A stretch of 64,000 bases of DNA from an uncultured Bacteroidales bacterium. GTDB taxonomy: Bacteria > Bacteroidota > Bacteroidia > Bacteroidales > Paludibacteraceae. The number at the start of each line of letters is the position of its first letter. Position 1 is the stretch's first letter. The translations under genes and the position numbers were made by a program. The notes beneath the pieces are model-generated. The model had not been told where the DNA came from. It saw nothing but the letters and a program-made list of their open reading frames with translations, and did not search any database. Shown one piece after another: positions 55,515-64,000 of this stretch. Where the stretch lies: contig CAIWCC010000246.1 of assembly GCA_903911085.1 (NCBI GenBank), forward strand, positions 1-64,000, written 5' to 3'.

Positions 55515-55720
55515 CTGAAATTTTTCTGTAATTTATTTCAATATCAAATAAAAACATAGTTATATCAACCATAAATATATTAATTTTTTCTATCCAAATT
55601 TAACTAACGCTGATTGACTTTATGCAGAAAAGTTTGGTATTCATTATTAGAACAAAAATGAATGACGATTATTCTTTAAGGTATATTGAAATATCCATCA
55701 ATTAAGATTATTTTGCAAAA

Positions 55721-55756
55721 TTTAGCCGCCATTCCAATTTTGGAACGACGGCTAAA
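55721..55756 (-). terminator. Terminator of the E2-like gene
   Basis: TTTAGCCG pairs with CGGCTAAA, and inside it TTCC with GGAA around AATTTT, separated by a 3-by-3 internal loop. TTTTGC follows on the minus strand. It starts 17 bases after the stop at 55773. Confidence 0.65.
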
Positions 55757-55772
55757 CGTAAGTGCATTTTAA

Positions 55773-56693
55773 TTAATTAGATTTCAATAAAGGTTTTCCA
55801 ACACCTTCATCGATATTTACATTTTCAGGCGGAAGTAAAAGAACTTCGGGATTAGATAATATTTTGTTCAATAGACGCATTGACGAAGCGTAGTAAAATC
55901 CATCACAAATTCTTTCGTCCATTACAAATTTCAGTAGGATGCTTTTTAGTGGCTTTACCTGAGCTTCTTTGTCGAGTACAAATTCTTTACTTTTTTTACC
56001 CATGGCGCAAAACATACTACATGTGCCAAATTCGTATAAATGATGGTAAATAGATTCTACACCAATAGAGCCAATATTTGTTAGAAAAATGCTTGAATGC
56101 CAAGGACTTGCTTTGTTTATAAATTTGGGCATTATACCCACTTTGTCCATGTGTAGCAGCATAAATACCACAAATCGCAATAGAAATTCAGGCAATAGAC
56201 CAAGCACTTTAGAGATGGTATCCGAAGAGTTTTGCTGTCCAGTTTTTTGGTTGTTATCAAGTTCCAATTTTGTTTTTCGTACTATATCTTGCAATGTGTC
56301 CGAAGGCATAAAAAATGGTTTGATAAGCGTTTCTTCGCCATTATCAGAAAGTGAACGTTTTACGGCAATTGAAAAATTTACGTGATTGCGAGCAAATATT
56401 TTGTTCCAAATCACAAACCGATTGAGATGCGGACGTTGAGATATAAGCCTTACCAATGAGGCCATTACCACATGCATAATGGATAAATCGGGAATTTCGT
56501 CTTTGTGTTTACGAATAAATGCTTCGATTTCGTCTATTGGCAATTTTTCTTCAAAAAAGTTTTGTGCATCAATTCTTGTTCGAAGAAAATAGGGAATCAC
56601 CGAGAAAACGGCATCGACTTTCCGCACTCGCCAACCATCGTAACGATCGCCCAAACTCCACTTGAAATACTTAAGTTTATTTAAATCATTCAT
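55773..56693 (-). CDS. Degenerate 2-oxoacid dehydrogenase E2-like acyltransferase domain protein
   Basis: A 306-residue stand-alone protein of the chloramphenicol-acetyltransferase / 2-oxoacid dehydrogenase E2 fold. The N-terminal lipoyl and subunit-binding domains of true E2 are absent. The catalytic motif of the family, DHRxxDG, reads DERICDG here (about residues 259-265), so the His that acts as base is Glu while Asp and Gly are kept. The core LSIMHVVMASLVRLISQRP and WHSSIFLTNIGSIG are otherwise well conserved. No other dehydrogenase genes are adjacent. Active-site loss suggests a non-catalytic, binding or altered-chemistry role. Its own promoter (TATCTTTG at 56720) and terminator make it monocistronic. 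Confidence 0.7.
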   Translation of the reverse strand: MNDLNKLKYFKWSLGDRYDGWRVRKVDAVFSVIPYFLRTRIDAQNFFEEKLPIDEIEAFIRKHKDEIPDLSIMHVVMASLVRLISQRPHLNRFVIWNKIFARNHVNFSIAVKRSLSDNGEETLIKPFFMPSDTLQDIVRKTKLELDNNQKTGQQNSSDTISKVLGLLPEFLLRFVVFMLLHMDKVGIMPKFINKASPWHSSIFLTNIGSIGVESIYHHLYEFGTCSMFCAMGKKSKEFVLDKEAQVKPLKSILLKFVMDERICDGFYYASSMRLLNKILSNPEVLLLPPENVNIDEGVGKPLLKSN

Positions 56694-56719
56694 TTGTATT
56701 ATGTTTAAGATGAACGTGA

Positions 56720-56727
56720 CAAAGATA
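56720..56727 (-). promoter_or_regulatory. -7 element of the E2-like gene
   Basis: Reads TATCTTTG on the minus strand, the best form of TAnnTTTG, 27 bases before the ATG at 56693. Confidence 0.6.
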
Positions 56728-56821
56728 CATAAAAATATATCGAATTATAATCATCAATTCTTGTAAACCGTTATTAATAAATGATATTGCAGAAATTGCT
56801 CATGTACAATTATTTAGCTAT

Positions 56822-58438
56822 TTATTTGGATTTGTTCCACTTGTCAATAGTCGATGGCTTATCGGCACTTTTTGCAAAATTAATTCCGTAACGAGTCATT
56901 CTTTCATAATGGGCATGTACTTTTTGCTCAAAAAAAGCATAATTTTTATTGTTTGGTTGCGACCACAAGCATTCGCTGATAGCCAAAGCACGTGGATAAA
57001 CCATATATTCAACTTGCATGGTAGTAGGAATAAATTCAGACCATACATTGGCTTGACCACCCAAAATATATTTGGCTTGTTCGGGGGTCAGTTCAGCCGG
57101 GGTGGGTTCAAAAGTATAAACTTTTTGCAAAGGTAAAAATCTGTTGTGTGGAAACGCTGGAGGCTCTTCGGCCTCAACACCTTGATAATAATCGAAATAG
57201 CAATGTGTTGAAGGAGTCATAATTACATAGTTGCCATTTTTTGCTGCCTCTATACCACCTTTTGTGCCTCGCCACGACATGATAGTTGCTGTTTTGGTAA
57301 CGCCTCCTTCAAGAATTTCGTCCCACCCAATAATTTGTTTTCCTTTGGATTGAAGGAATTTTTCCATTCTGTTGATAAAATAGCTTTGTAATTTATGTTC
57401 GTTAGCTAAATTTTCGGTTTTCATTTTTTCTTGGCATTTCATACAGCGTTCCCAGCGAGTTTTCATACATTCGTCGCCTCCAACATGAATAAATTTTCCT
57501 GGAAAAAGTGGAACAATTTCAGTCAATACATTTTCGATAAATTCATAAGTTTTGTCGTTCCCGGCACAAAACACATCGTGAAAAATACCCCAAGTTGTTG
57601 GTACACTAAATGGTCCTCCACTACACGAAAGTTCAGGATATGAAGCCAATACTGCCACAGCATGACCTGGCATTTCAATTTCTGGAATAACAGTTATAAA
57701 ACGTTCGGCAGCATAAGCCACCACTTCTTTGATGTCATCTTGGGTATAGAATCCACCTGTGGTATCGCCACCACACTCTTTTCTAAATGCACTTTTTTTT
57801 GTTAGTAATGGATATTTGTTAATTTGAATTCGCCAGCCTTGATCGTCGGTTAAATGCCAATGAAAATTATTAAATTTATACATCGCCATCATGTCTATAT
57901 ACTTCATTACAAATTTTTTATCAAAAAAATGTCGCGAAACGTCCAAATGCAATCCTCTGTATGAATATCGTGGCGCATCTTCAATTTGTAAACAAGGAAC
58001 AGTCCAAGTTGATTGTGCAACACTTTGACTTTCGATCAATGGTGGAAAAAGTTGCCTCAATGTTTGCAAGCCATTAAAAAGACCATGAGCCGACGAAGCT
58101 GAAACTATAATTTGCTTTGATTTAACGTATAAACTATAAGCCTCTGAATTTGTGCGCATTTTAGTTTCTAAAACAAATAAAATGGACGAATTTGAATTGG
58201 ATTTGTTGGTTGTGTCGAATTGAAATCCAGATGATTGGTTTAATAATGCAGCAAGTCTTTGAGCAATTGACTTGGCTTCAACACTGCCTTTGTATATAAT
58301 AGTTGTTTTGTTTGTTAATGAGAAAACGCCTTTATTTACAATAATTTTTTCTGGCTGGGGAATTAAATGAACTGCATTTTGAGAATTCAAATCAAAGAAT
58401 GTCAGAAATAAAATGAATAAAAAGATGGATTTCTTCAT
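56822..58438 (-). CDS. GH20 beta-N-acetylhexosaminidase
   Basis: A 538-residue exported enzyme that removes terminal beta-linked N-acetylglucosamine or N-acetylgalactosamine. Signal peptide residues 1-19 (ending LNSQ). The GH20b-type N-terminal domain (about 22-150) is followed by the barrel: YRGLHLDVSRHFFDKKFVM, NNFHWHLTDDQGWRIQI, IPEIEMPGHAVAVL, and the catalytic Asp-Glu pair in FIHVGGDECMKTRW. Ends normally after AISECLWSQP. It stands alone and has a perfect -7 element, so it is probably a general recycling or host-glycan enzyme and not part of the 5-44 kb locus. Confidence 0.93.
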   Translation of the reverse strand: MKKSIFLFILFLTFFDLNSQNAVHLIPQPEKIIVNKGVFSLTNKTTIIYKGSVEAKSIAQRLAALLNQSSGFQFDTTNKSNSNSSILFVLETKMRTNSEAYSLYVKSKQIIVSASSAHGLFNGLQTLRQLFPPLIESQSVAQSTWTVPCLQIEDAPRYSYRGLHLDVSRHFFDKKFVMKYIDMMAMYKFNNFHWHLTDDQGWRIQINKYPLLTKKSAFRKECGGDTTGGFYTQDDIKEVVAYAAERFITVIPEIEMPGHAVAVLASYPELSCSGGPFSVPTTWGIFHDVFCAGNDKTYEFIENVLTEIVPLFPGKFIHVGGDECMKTRWERCMKCQEKMKTENLANEHKLQSYFINRMEKFLQSKGKQIIGWDEILEGGVTKTATIMSWRGTKGGIEAAKNGNYVIMTPSTHCYFDYYQGVEAEEPPAFPHNRFLPLQKVYTFEPTPAELTPEQAKYILGGQANVWSEFIPTTMQVEYMVYPRALAISECLWSQPNNKNYAFFEQKVHAHYERMTRYGINFAKSADKPSTIDKWNKSK

Positions 58439-58473
58439 AAGTTTCTTATTTGAAAGATTATTTTTTTTTAATA

Positions 58474-58481
58474 CAAAAATA
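58474..58481 (-). promoter_or_regulatory. -7 element of the GH20 gene
   Basis: Reads TATTTTTG on the minus strand, a perfect TAnnTTTG, 36 bases before the ATG at 58438. Confidence 0.5.
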
Positions 58482-58613
58482 CGATTTTATTTTTCATATT
58501 ATCTTTATTAGAATGAATTAAATATCAATTACTTATAATTGTCGAATAAAGATAAGTAAGATGATGATTTCAATCTACTATGAAATGAGGTTAACCAAAC
58601 GTTCTGTTCTTTT

Positions 58614-59105
58614 TTAATTTACTTTTGTAATAGCTTCAAGTACCTCATACACAACTGGGCAAGTTGAGGCATTTTTAATTGATAATTTGTAAATCTGATA
58701 AAAACGTTTTCTGTCGGTGTGGGGATATTCTCTACAAGCTTTGGGGCGTGCCTCATAAATGGAACAATAATTATCCACTCCCAAAAAAGGACATGGCATT
58801 GTCAAAAAAATCAAATCGCCGTCTTCGTCTATTTTCAAATATTTGGCACTAAAATCTACAGTTTTCATACGCAGTGCTTTTGCCATTTTTTCGAGATCTT
58901 TATCGGTTATACGTGGGCCAAGTGTTCTACAACAATTGGCACAATTTAAGCAATTGGTATGCTTAAATATATTGTCATGTAAAGTATGTATTTGCACATC
59001 CATACTTTCCAATTTTTTTTTGTTTTTCACAAAATAACGATTCCATTGTGCTTCCGATTTCGCTGCCAACAAAGGCAATAATTTATAATCTATTTGTTTG
59101 CTCAC
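58614..59105 (-). CDS. YkgJ-family cysteine-cluster protein
   Basis: A 163-residue cytoplasmic protein with the metal-binding CxxCxxCC arrangement (NCLNCANCCR) and the downstream MPCPFLGVDNYCSIYEARPKACREYP, together a probable zinc or iron-sulphur site. The start is a GTG at 59105, since no ATG lies near the conserved N-terminus; a TACTTTTG element 29 bases upstream supports it. Biochemical role of the family is unknown. Divergent from serine palmitoyltransferase, sharing a 128-base intergenic region. Confidence 0.85.
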   Translation of the reverse strand: MSKQIDYKLLPLLAAKSEAQWNRYFVKNKKKLESMDVQIHTLHDNIFKHTNCLNCANCCRTLGPRITDKDLEKMAKALRMKTVDFSAKYLKIDEDGDLIFLTMPCPFLGVDNYCSIYEARPKACREYPHTDRKRFYQIYKLSIKNASTCPVVYEVLEAITKVN

Positions 59106-59133
59106 GTGTATATTATGTAAAGTTTTAAAGTTA

Positions 59134-59141
59134 CAAAAGTA
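59134..59141 (-). promoter_or_regulatory. -7 element of the YkgJ-family gene
   Basis: Reads TACTTTTG on the minus strand, a perfect TAnnTTTG, in the divergent region shared with serine palmitoyltransferase. Confidence 0.5.
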
Positions 59142-59193
59142 GATAATTATAGCTTAAAATTAAAACGATATGCAGTTTTTCATAAAAAAAGCG

Positions 59194-59201
59194 TATCTTT
59201 G
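59194..59201 (+). promoter_or_regulatory. -7 element of the serine palmitoyltransferase gene
   Basis: TATCTTTG followed by CAGCCG, the typical strong Bacteroidetes start region, 32 bases upstream of the ATG at 59234. Confidence 0.6.
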
Positions 59202-59233
59202 CAGCCGTTTTTATTTAATTACACATATTTTAT

Positions 59234-60421
59234 ATGAGTCTACTAAGTAATGTTTTGGGGCAATATGATGCGCCCCAGCAAGCAAAGGCAAATGGTCTTT
59301 ATCCTTATTTTCGTGCCATTGAATCAGATCAAGACACCGTAGTCAGTATTGATGGAAAACCAGTTTTGATGTTTGGTTCTAATAGTTATCTCGGATTGAC
59401 TAATCACCCCAGACTAAAAGAAGCATCAATAAAAGCAATTGAAAAATATGGTACTGGATGTGCTGGTTCTCGTTTTTTGAACGGAACACTGGATATTCAT
59501 CTTGAACTCGAAGACCGTTTGGCAAAACTTGTTCACAAAGAAGCAGCCTTAATATATGCTACAGGATTCTCGGTAAATGCTGGTGTTGTGCCATGTGTAA
59601 CTGGTCGCGAAGATTACTTGATATTTGATGAATATGATCATGCCTCAATAATCGAAGGCAAAAGATTGTCTTTTTCAAAACAATTAAAATATCGTCATAA
59701 CGATATGGATTCACTTGAAAAAGTACTTCAAAAATGTGATCCAAATAAAATTAAACTTATTGTAGTTGATGGTGTATTCAGCATGGAAGGTGATGTTGCA
59801 AAACTACCTGAAATTGTTGAGCTTTCAAAAAAATACAACGCTTCAATTTATGTCGACGAAGCACATTCTCTTGGTGTTTTTGGAAAAACTGGAGCTGGTA
59901 TATGTGAACATTTTGATGTGTCTAACGATGTAGATTTGATAATGGGAACTTTCAGTAAATCGCTAGGTACTATTGGTGGATTTATTGCAGCTGATGAAAA
60001 CATTATCAATTATTTAAAACACAATTCAAGAACTTTGATTTTTAGTGCCTCTATCACTCCAGCGTCAACAGGTTGTGTGTTGGCAGCTTTGGATGTAATG
60101 GCCGAAGAACCTTGGAGAAAAGATGCTTTGTGGGCAAATACTAACCGCGCCAAAGAAGGTTTCTTGAAAGCTGGATTTGAAATAGGACCAACCGAAACAC
60201 CAATTATTCCCCTTTTTGTGCGCGATAATACAAATACATTTAAATTGACACGAATGTTAATGGATGATGGCGTATTTGTAAATCCTGTTGTTTCACCTGC
60301 TGTACCGTCGGAAGATTCACTTATTCGTTATTCGTTAATGGCAACTCACACGTTTGATCAAATTGACGAATCAATTGAGAAAATTTCAAGAGATGCACGC
60401 AAACTCGGAATTATCAAATAA
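59234..60421 (+). CDS. spt: Serine palmitoyltransferase (alpha-oxoamine synthase family)
   Basis: A 395-residue PLP enzyme condensing an acyl-CoA with an amino acid. The family marks are MFGSNSYLGLTNHPRLKEA, GCAGSRFLNGTLDIHLELE, IYVDEAHSLGVFGKTGAG, and the PLP Lys in MGTFSKSLGTIGGF (near residue 242). The N-terminal LYPYFRAIESDQDTVVSIDGK is the form seen in the Bacteroidetes serine palmitoyltransferases that start sphingolipid synthesis. Glycine C-acetyltransferase and 8-amino-7-oxononanoate synthase are close relatives and remain possible, but no biotin or threonine genes are adjacent. Free-standing and cytoplasmic. Confidence 0.8.
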   Translation: MSLLSNVLGQYDAPQQAKANGLYPYFRAIESDQDTVVSIDGKPVLMFGSNSYLGLTNHPRLKEASIKAIEKYGTGCAGSRFLNGTLDIHLELEDRLAKLVHKEAALIYATGFSVNAGVVPCVTGREDYLIFDEYDHASIIEGKRLSFSKQLKYRHNDMDSLEKVLQKCDPNKIKLIVVDGVFSMEGDVAKLPEIVELSKKYNASIYVDEAHSLGVFGKTGAGICEHFDVSNDVDLIMGTFSKSLGTIGGFIAADENIINYLKHNSRTLIFSASITPASTGCVLAALDVMAEEPWRKDALWANTNRAKEGFLKAGFEIGPTETPIIPLFVRDNTNTFKLTRMLMDDGVFVNPVVSPAVPSEDSLIRYSLMATHTFDQIDESIEKISRDARKLGIIK

Positions 60422-60483
60422 TAGAATACCACTAACCTCTTTAGGGGAATTTTGATTTATACATAAATGTCTTATATACTGAT

Positions 60484-60520
60484 GAATAGAACGGGTTTGA
60501 ATAACAAGCTAGTTCTATTC
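60484..60520 (+). terminator. Possible terminator of the serine palmitoyltransferase gene
   Basis: GAATAGAAC and GTTCTATTC are perfect 9-base arms around a 19-base loop, followed by TTCATTTAGTTTTG on the plus strand. The loop is long and the T-run poor. A direct repeat of AGACTAGT follows at about 60547-60580. The rest of the 269-base gap before the ABC-F gene shows nothing else. Confidence 0.4.
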
Positions 60521-60687
60521 TTCATTTAGTTTTGATCGAAACAAGCAGACTAGTTAACTGATAAACAATTAGACTAGTAAAGAATTTACATACTGCGTGT
60601 CAACTCGTTTACCATTCTACTTGTTTACTATTTCAACACAAAATACGGAACTTTCAAACTTCTCAAACTTTTCAAAACTTCAAATAA

Positions 60688-62307
<1,620 letters not shown>

Positions 62308-63025
62308 AATAATAAAAATATAATTCAGTTTACTGCTTGTGCTTGAAGCTTATTTAAAATTTGGTTTTTTCAAAAGTAGTGAGTGAATATAGTTTTTTGC
62401 GAGTTGCTATTATATAATGTTTTGTGAACCTTTGTGCTGATGTTTGTGTTTGTTTGGGGTGTGTTTTATTTCAAAATACTTTATTACCCACAAACACACT
62501 TAGTATCTTATTTTTCTAATTCGTGCATTTTTTGGCACAATATTTAAATATATATCATTATATCAGCTAATTAAAGTGTACGAAAAATCCGAGATTTAGC
62601 AGCCTTAATTTGCGATAATTTGTGTAATTTGCGTTCAAGCCTTTTGTTTCGAAAATAAGCAAGATTAGTCATAGTATCAAAATACGAAGTATTTTAAAAA
62701 TCAGTTTTTAATCCGCTAAATCAGTGTATCCCGCGTGCTATTTCTTTTTGGTTCTGGCTTGTACTATAATAAACGTCATTTATAACCGACACTTTGAATT
62801 TGATAAAGTGTTGATAAACTAGGTCTTGTCTTTGCTCTTGGTTCTTTGTTCTAATGTCTTTTATTATACTTAGGTTTAAGATTTAAAATCCTAAAAGAAA
62901 TATACAATATCAATACGATATAGTAATTGGCTGATTAATTTATTGCACCACAAGATAAAATACCGAATACAAAGTCTTTTTTATAGCAACCTTTTGATTA
63001 CTAGCATCTCTAAAAAAATAAACCA
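62308..63025. other. 718-base gap before metH with a dispersed repeat
   Basis: No gene is supported. A diverged repeat copy lies at 62512-62663, a TGTGTTTGT/ACAAACACA-like inverted stretch at about 62440-62505, and the reverse of the AAGAACCAAGAG repeat near 62830-62848. I looked for a SAM or cobalamin riboswitch ahead of metH and could not recognise one. Confidence 0.5.
62512..62663. repeat. Dispersed repeat, copy B
   Basis: Has the same block order as copy A at 53533-53680: TTTCTAATTCGT, TTTGGCAC, TTAAATAT, TATATCA, AATTAAAGTGT, TAATTTGCG, GTAATTTGCGTTC and CTTTTGTTTCG. Divergence is considerable, with small insertions and deletions. Confidence 0.6.
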
Positions 63026-64000
63026 ATGTCAATAAAAACTGAACTCAAACACCGTATCTTAGTTTTAGATGGTGCAATGGGAACAATGATTCAACGTTAT
63101 AAACTTAATGAATCTGATTACCGTGGCGAACGTTTTGCCCAATGGGACAGTCATTTAAAAGGTAACAATGATTTGTTGGTACTTACTCAACCAGAAATTA
63201 TTTACTCCATTCATAGCGAATATTTGGAAGCTGGCGCAGATATTATCGAAACCAATACTTTCAATGCTCAATCTATTTCAATGGAAGACTATGGAATGAG
63301 TTCATTGGTTCGCGAAATTAATTTGTCTGGAGCTCGATTAGCGCGTCAAGCTGCAGATGATTTTACTGCAAAAAATCCCACTAAACCAAGATTTGTAGCT
63401 GGTGCTATAGGTCCAACCAACAAAACGGCCTCAATGTCGCCCGATGTTCATAATCCCGATTTTAGAGCTGTTAGCTTCGATGATTTGGTTTTGGCATACA
63501 AAGAACAAATTTTGGCATTAATTGAAGGTGGCGTAGATGCGCTTCTTATTGAAACGATATTTGATACATTAAACGCCAAAGCGGCAATATTTGCTGCCGA
63601 AGAAGCTATGACTTTGCTCGGAAAGCGAGTGGAAATTATGTTATCAGCAACTGTTGCCGACAAAAGTGGTAGAACTTTATCTGGACAAACTATTCGTGCA
63701 TTTTTAGCATCTATAGGACATGCCAATATATTGTCGGTGGGATTGAATTGCTCATTTGGCGCACACGATTTAAAACCCTACTTACAGGAAATTGGTGCAC
63801 ATGCTCCATGGTTTGTCAGTGCATATCCCAATGCCGGTTTGCCTAATCAGTTTGGTGAATATGATGAATCGCCAGAAAAAATGGCGGCGCAGGTGAAAGA
63901 ATATTTTGATGAAAAACTAGTAAATATTATTGGTGGATGTTGTGGAACAACGCCCGAACATATTGCGGCTTATGGTGCTTTGATTGCCGATGCTGAAGTG
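63026..64000 (+). CDS. metH: Methionine synthase, cobalamin-dependent (N-terminal part, cut by the window)
   Basis: The first 325 codons of MetH, running off the right edge. The frame from the ATG at 63026 is open to the end and encodes the homocysteine-binding S-methyltransferase barrel: [54 protein letters not shown], and [18 protein letters not shown]. Three zinc-ligand cysteines are visible: one in [10 protein letters not shown] and two in [17 protein letters not shown] near residue 312. The folate, cobalamin and reactivation domains lie outside the window. It transfers the methyl group from methyltetrahydrofolate to homocysteine. No upstream partner gene. Confidence 0.92.
   Translation, partial: MSIKTELKHRILVLDGAMGTMIQRYKLNESDYRGERFAQWDSHLKGNNDLLVLTQPEIIYSIHSEYLEAGADIIETNTFNAQSISMEDYGMSSLVREINLSGARLARQAADDFTAKNPTKPRFVAGAIGPTNKTASMSPDVHNPDFRAVSFDDLVLAYKEQILALIEGGVDALLIETIFDTLNAKAAIFAAEEAMTLLGKRVEIMLSATVADKSGRTLSGQTIRAFLASIGHANILSVGLNCSFGAHDLKPYLQEIGAHAPWFVSAYPNAGLPNQFGEYDESPEKMAAQVKEYFDEKLVNIIGGCCGTTPEHIAAYGALIADAEV

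Larger units (their letters stand above)
55457..55772. other. 316-base gap between fumarase and the E2-like gene
   Basis: It holds the fumarase promoter (55507-55514) and a hairpin that ends the E2-like gene (55721-55756). The rest is AT-rich and shows nothing recognisable. Confidence 0.5.

Noticed and set aside
62664-63025. Possible SAM or cobalamin riboswitch ahead of metH
   Set aside because: No conserved SAM-I, SAM-II or B12-box sequence could be recognised; a covariance-model search would decide.

Overview
The window looks like low-GC chromosomal DNA of a Bacteroidota bacterium, probably order Bacteroidales. Support: a SusC/SusD pair, a hybrid two-component (HTCS) regulator, type IX secretion (T9SS) C-terminal sorting tails, the conserved dut / TPR / DUF4292 / EnvC-like gene block, a serine palmitoyltransferase for sphingolipids, and many upstream elements of the Bacteroidetes sigma-factor type (TAnnTTTG). 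No species can be named from the sequence alone.

1-4.7 kb is accessory DNA that resembles part of an integrative element: a toprim/RecA-like primase-helicase, an excisionase-like helix-turn-helix protein, a GH108 muramidase and an RteC-type regulator, all on the minus strand. No integrase or attachment site is visible, so the element boundaries are unknown.

5.3-44.6 kb is a large carbohydrate-utilisation region. On the minus strand, reading from 37.6 kb downwards: a clan-D (GH36-like) glycosidase, a heparinase II/III-type lyase, a beta-helix protein, SusC, SusD, two related jelly-roll lyase candidates, a GH2 enzyme with a PA14 module, a CE12-type esterase, a SASA-type esterase, a GH115 glucuronidase, a second heparinase II/III protein with a T9SS tail, three tandem secreted proteins of unknown family, and a 1436-residue T9SS beta-helix/YDG protein. 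The HTCS regulator lies just upstream of this run (37.7-41.8 kb). Divergent from it, on the plus strand, are a GH105 unsaturated-uronyl hydrolase and a CE7 esterase. Together they suggest capture and breakdown of an acetylated, uronic-acid-containing, galactose-decorated polysaccharide: lyases cut the backbone, GH105 removes the unsaturated ends, GH115 removes glucuronate branches, esterases deacetylate, GH2/GH36 trim neutral sugars, and SusCD imports oligosaccharides. The exact glycan is not recognisable.

44.6-64 kb is core genome: a 767-base gap holding a large hairpin and a promoter-to-terminator unit that is probably a small RNA, then aroA, parE, an EnvC-like protein, a DUF4292 lipoprotein, a TPR lipoprotein and dut (minus strand), class I fumarase, a degenerate E2-like acyltransferase, a GH20 hexosaminidase and a YkgJ-family protein (minus), then serine palmitoyltransferase, an ABC-F ATPase with a decayed second ATP site, and the first 325 codons of metH (plus), cut by the window edge. 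Dispersed non-coding repeats occur in several gaps, and two repeat-derived segments sit in frame inside genes.
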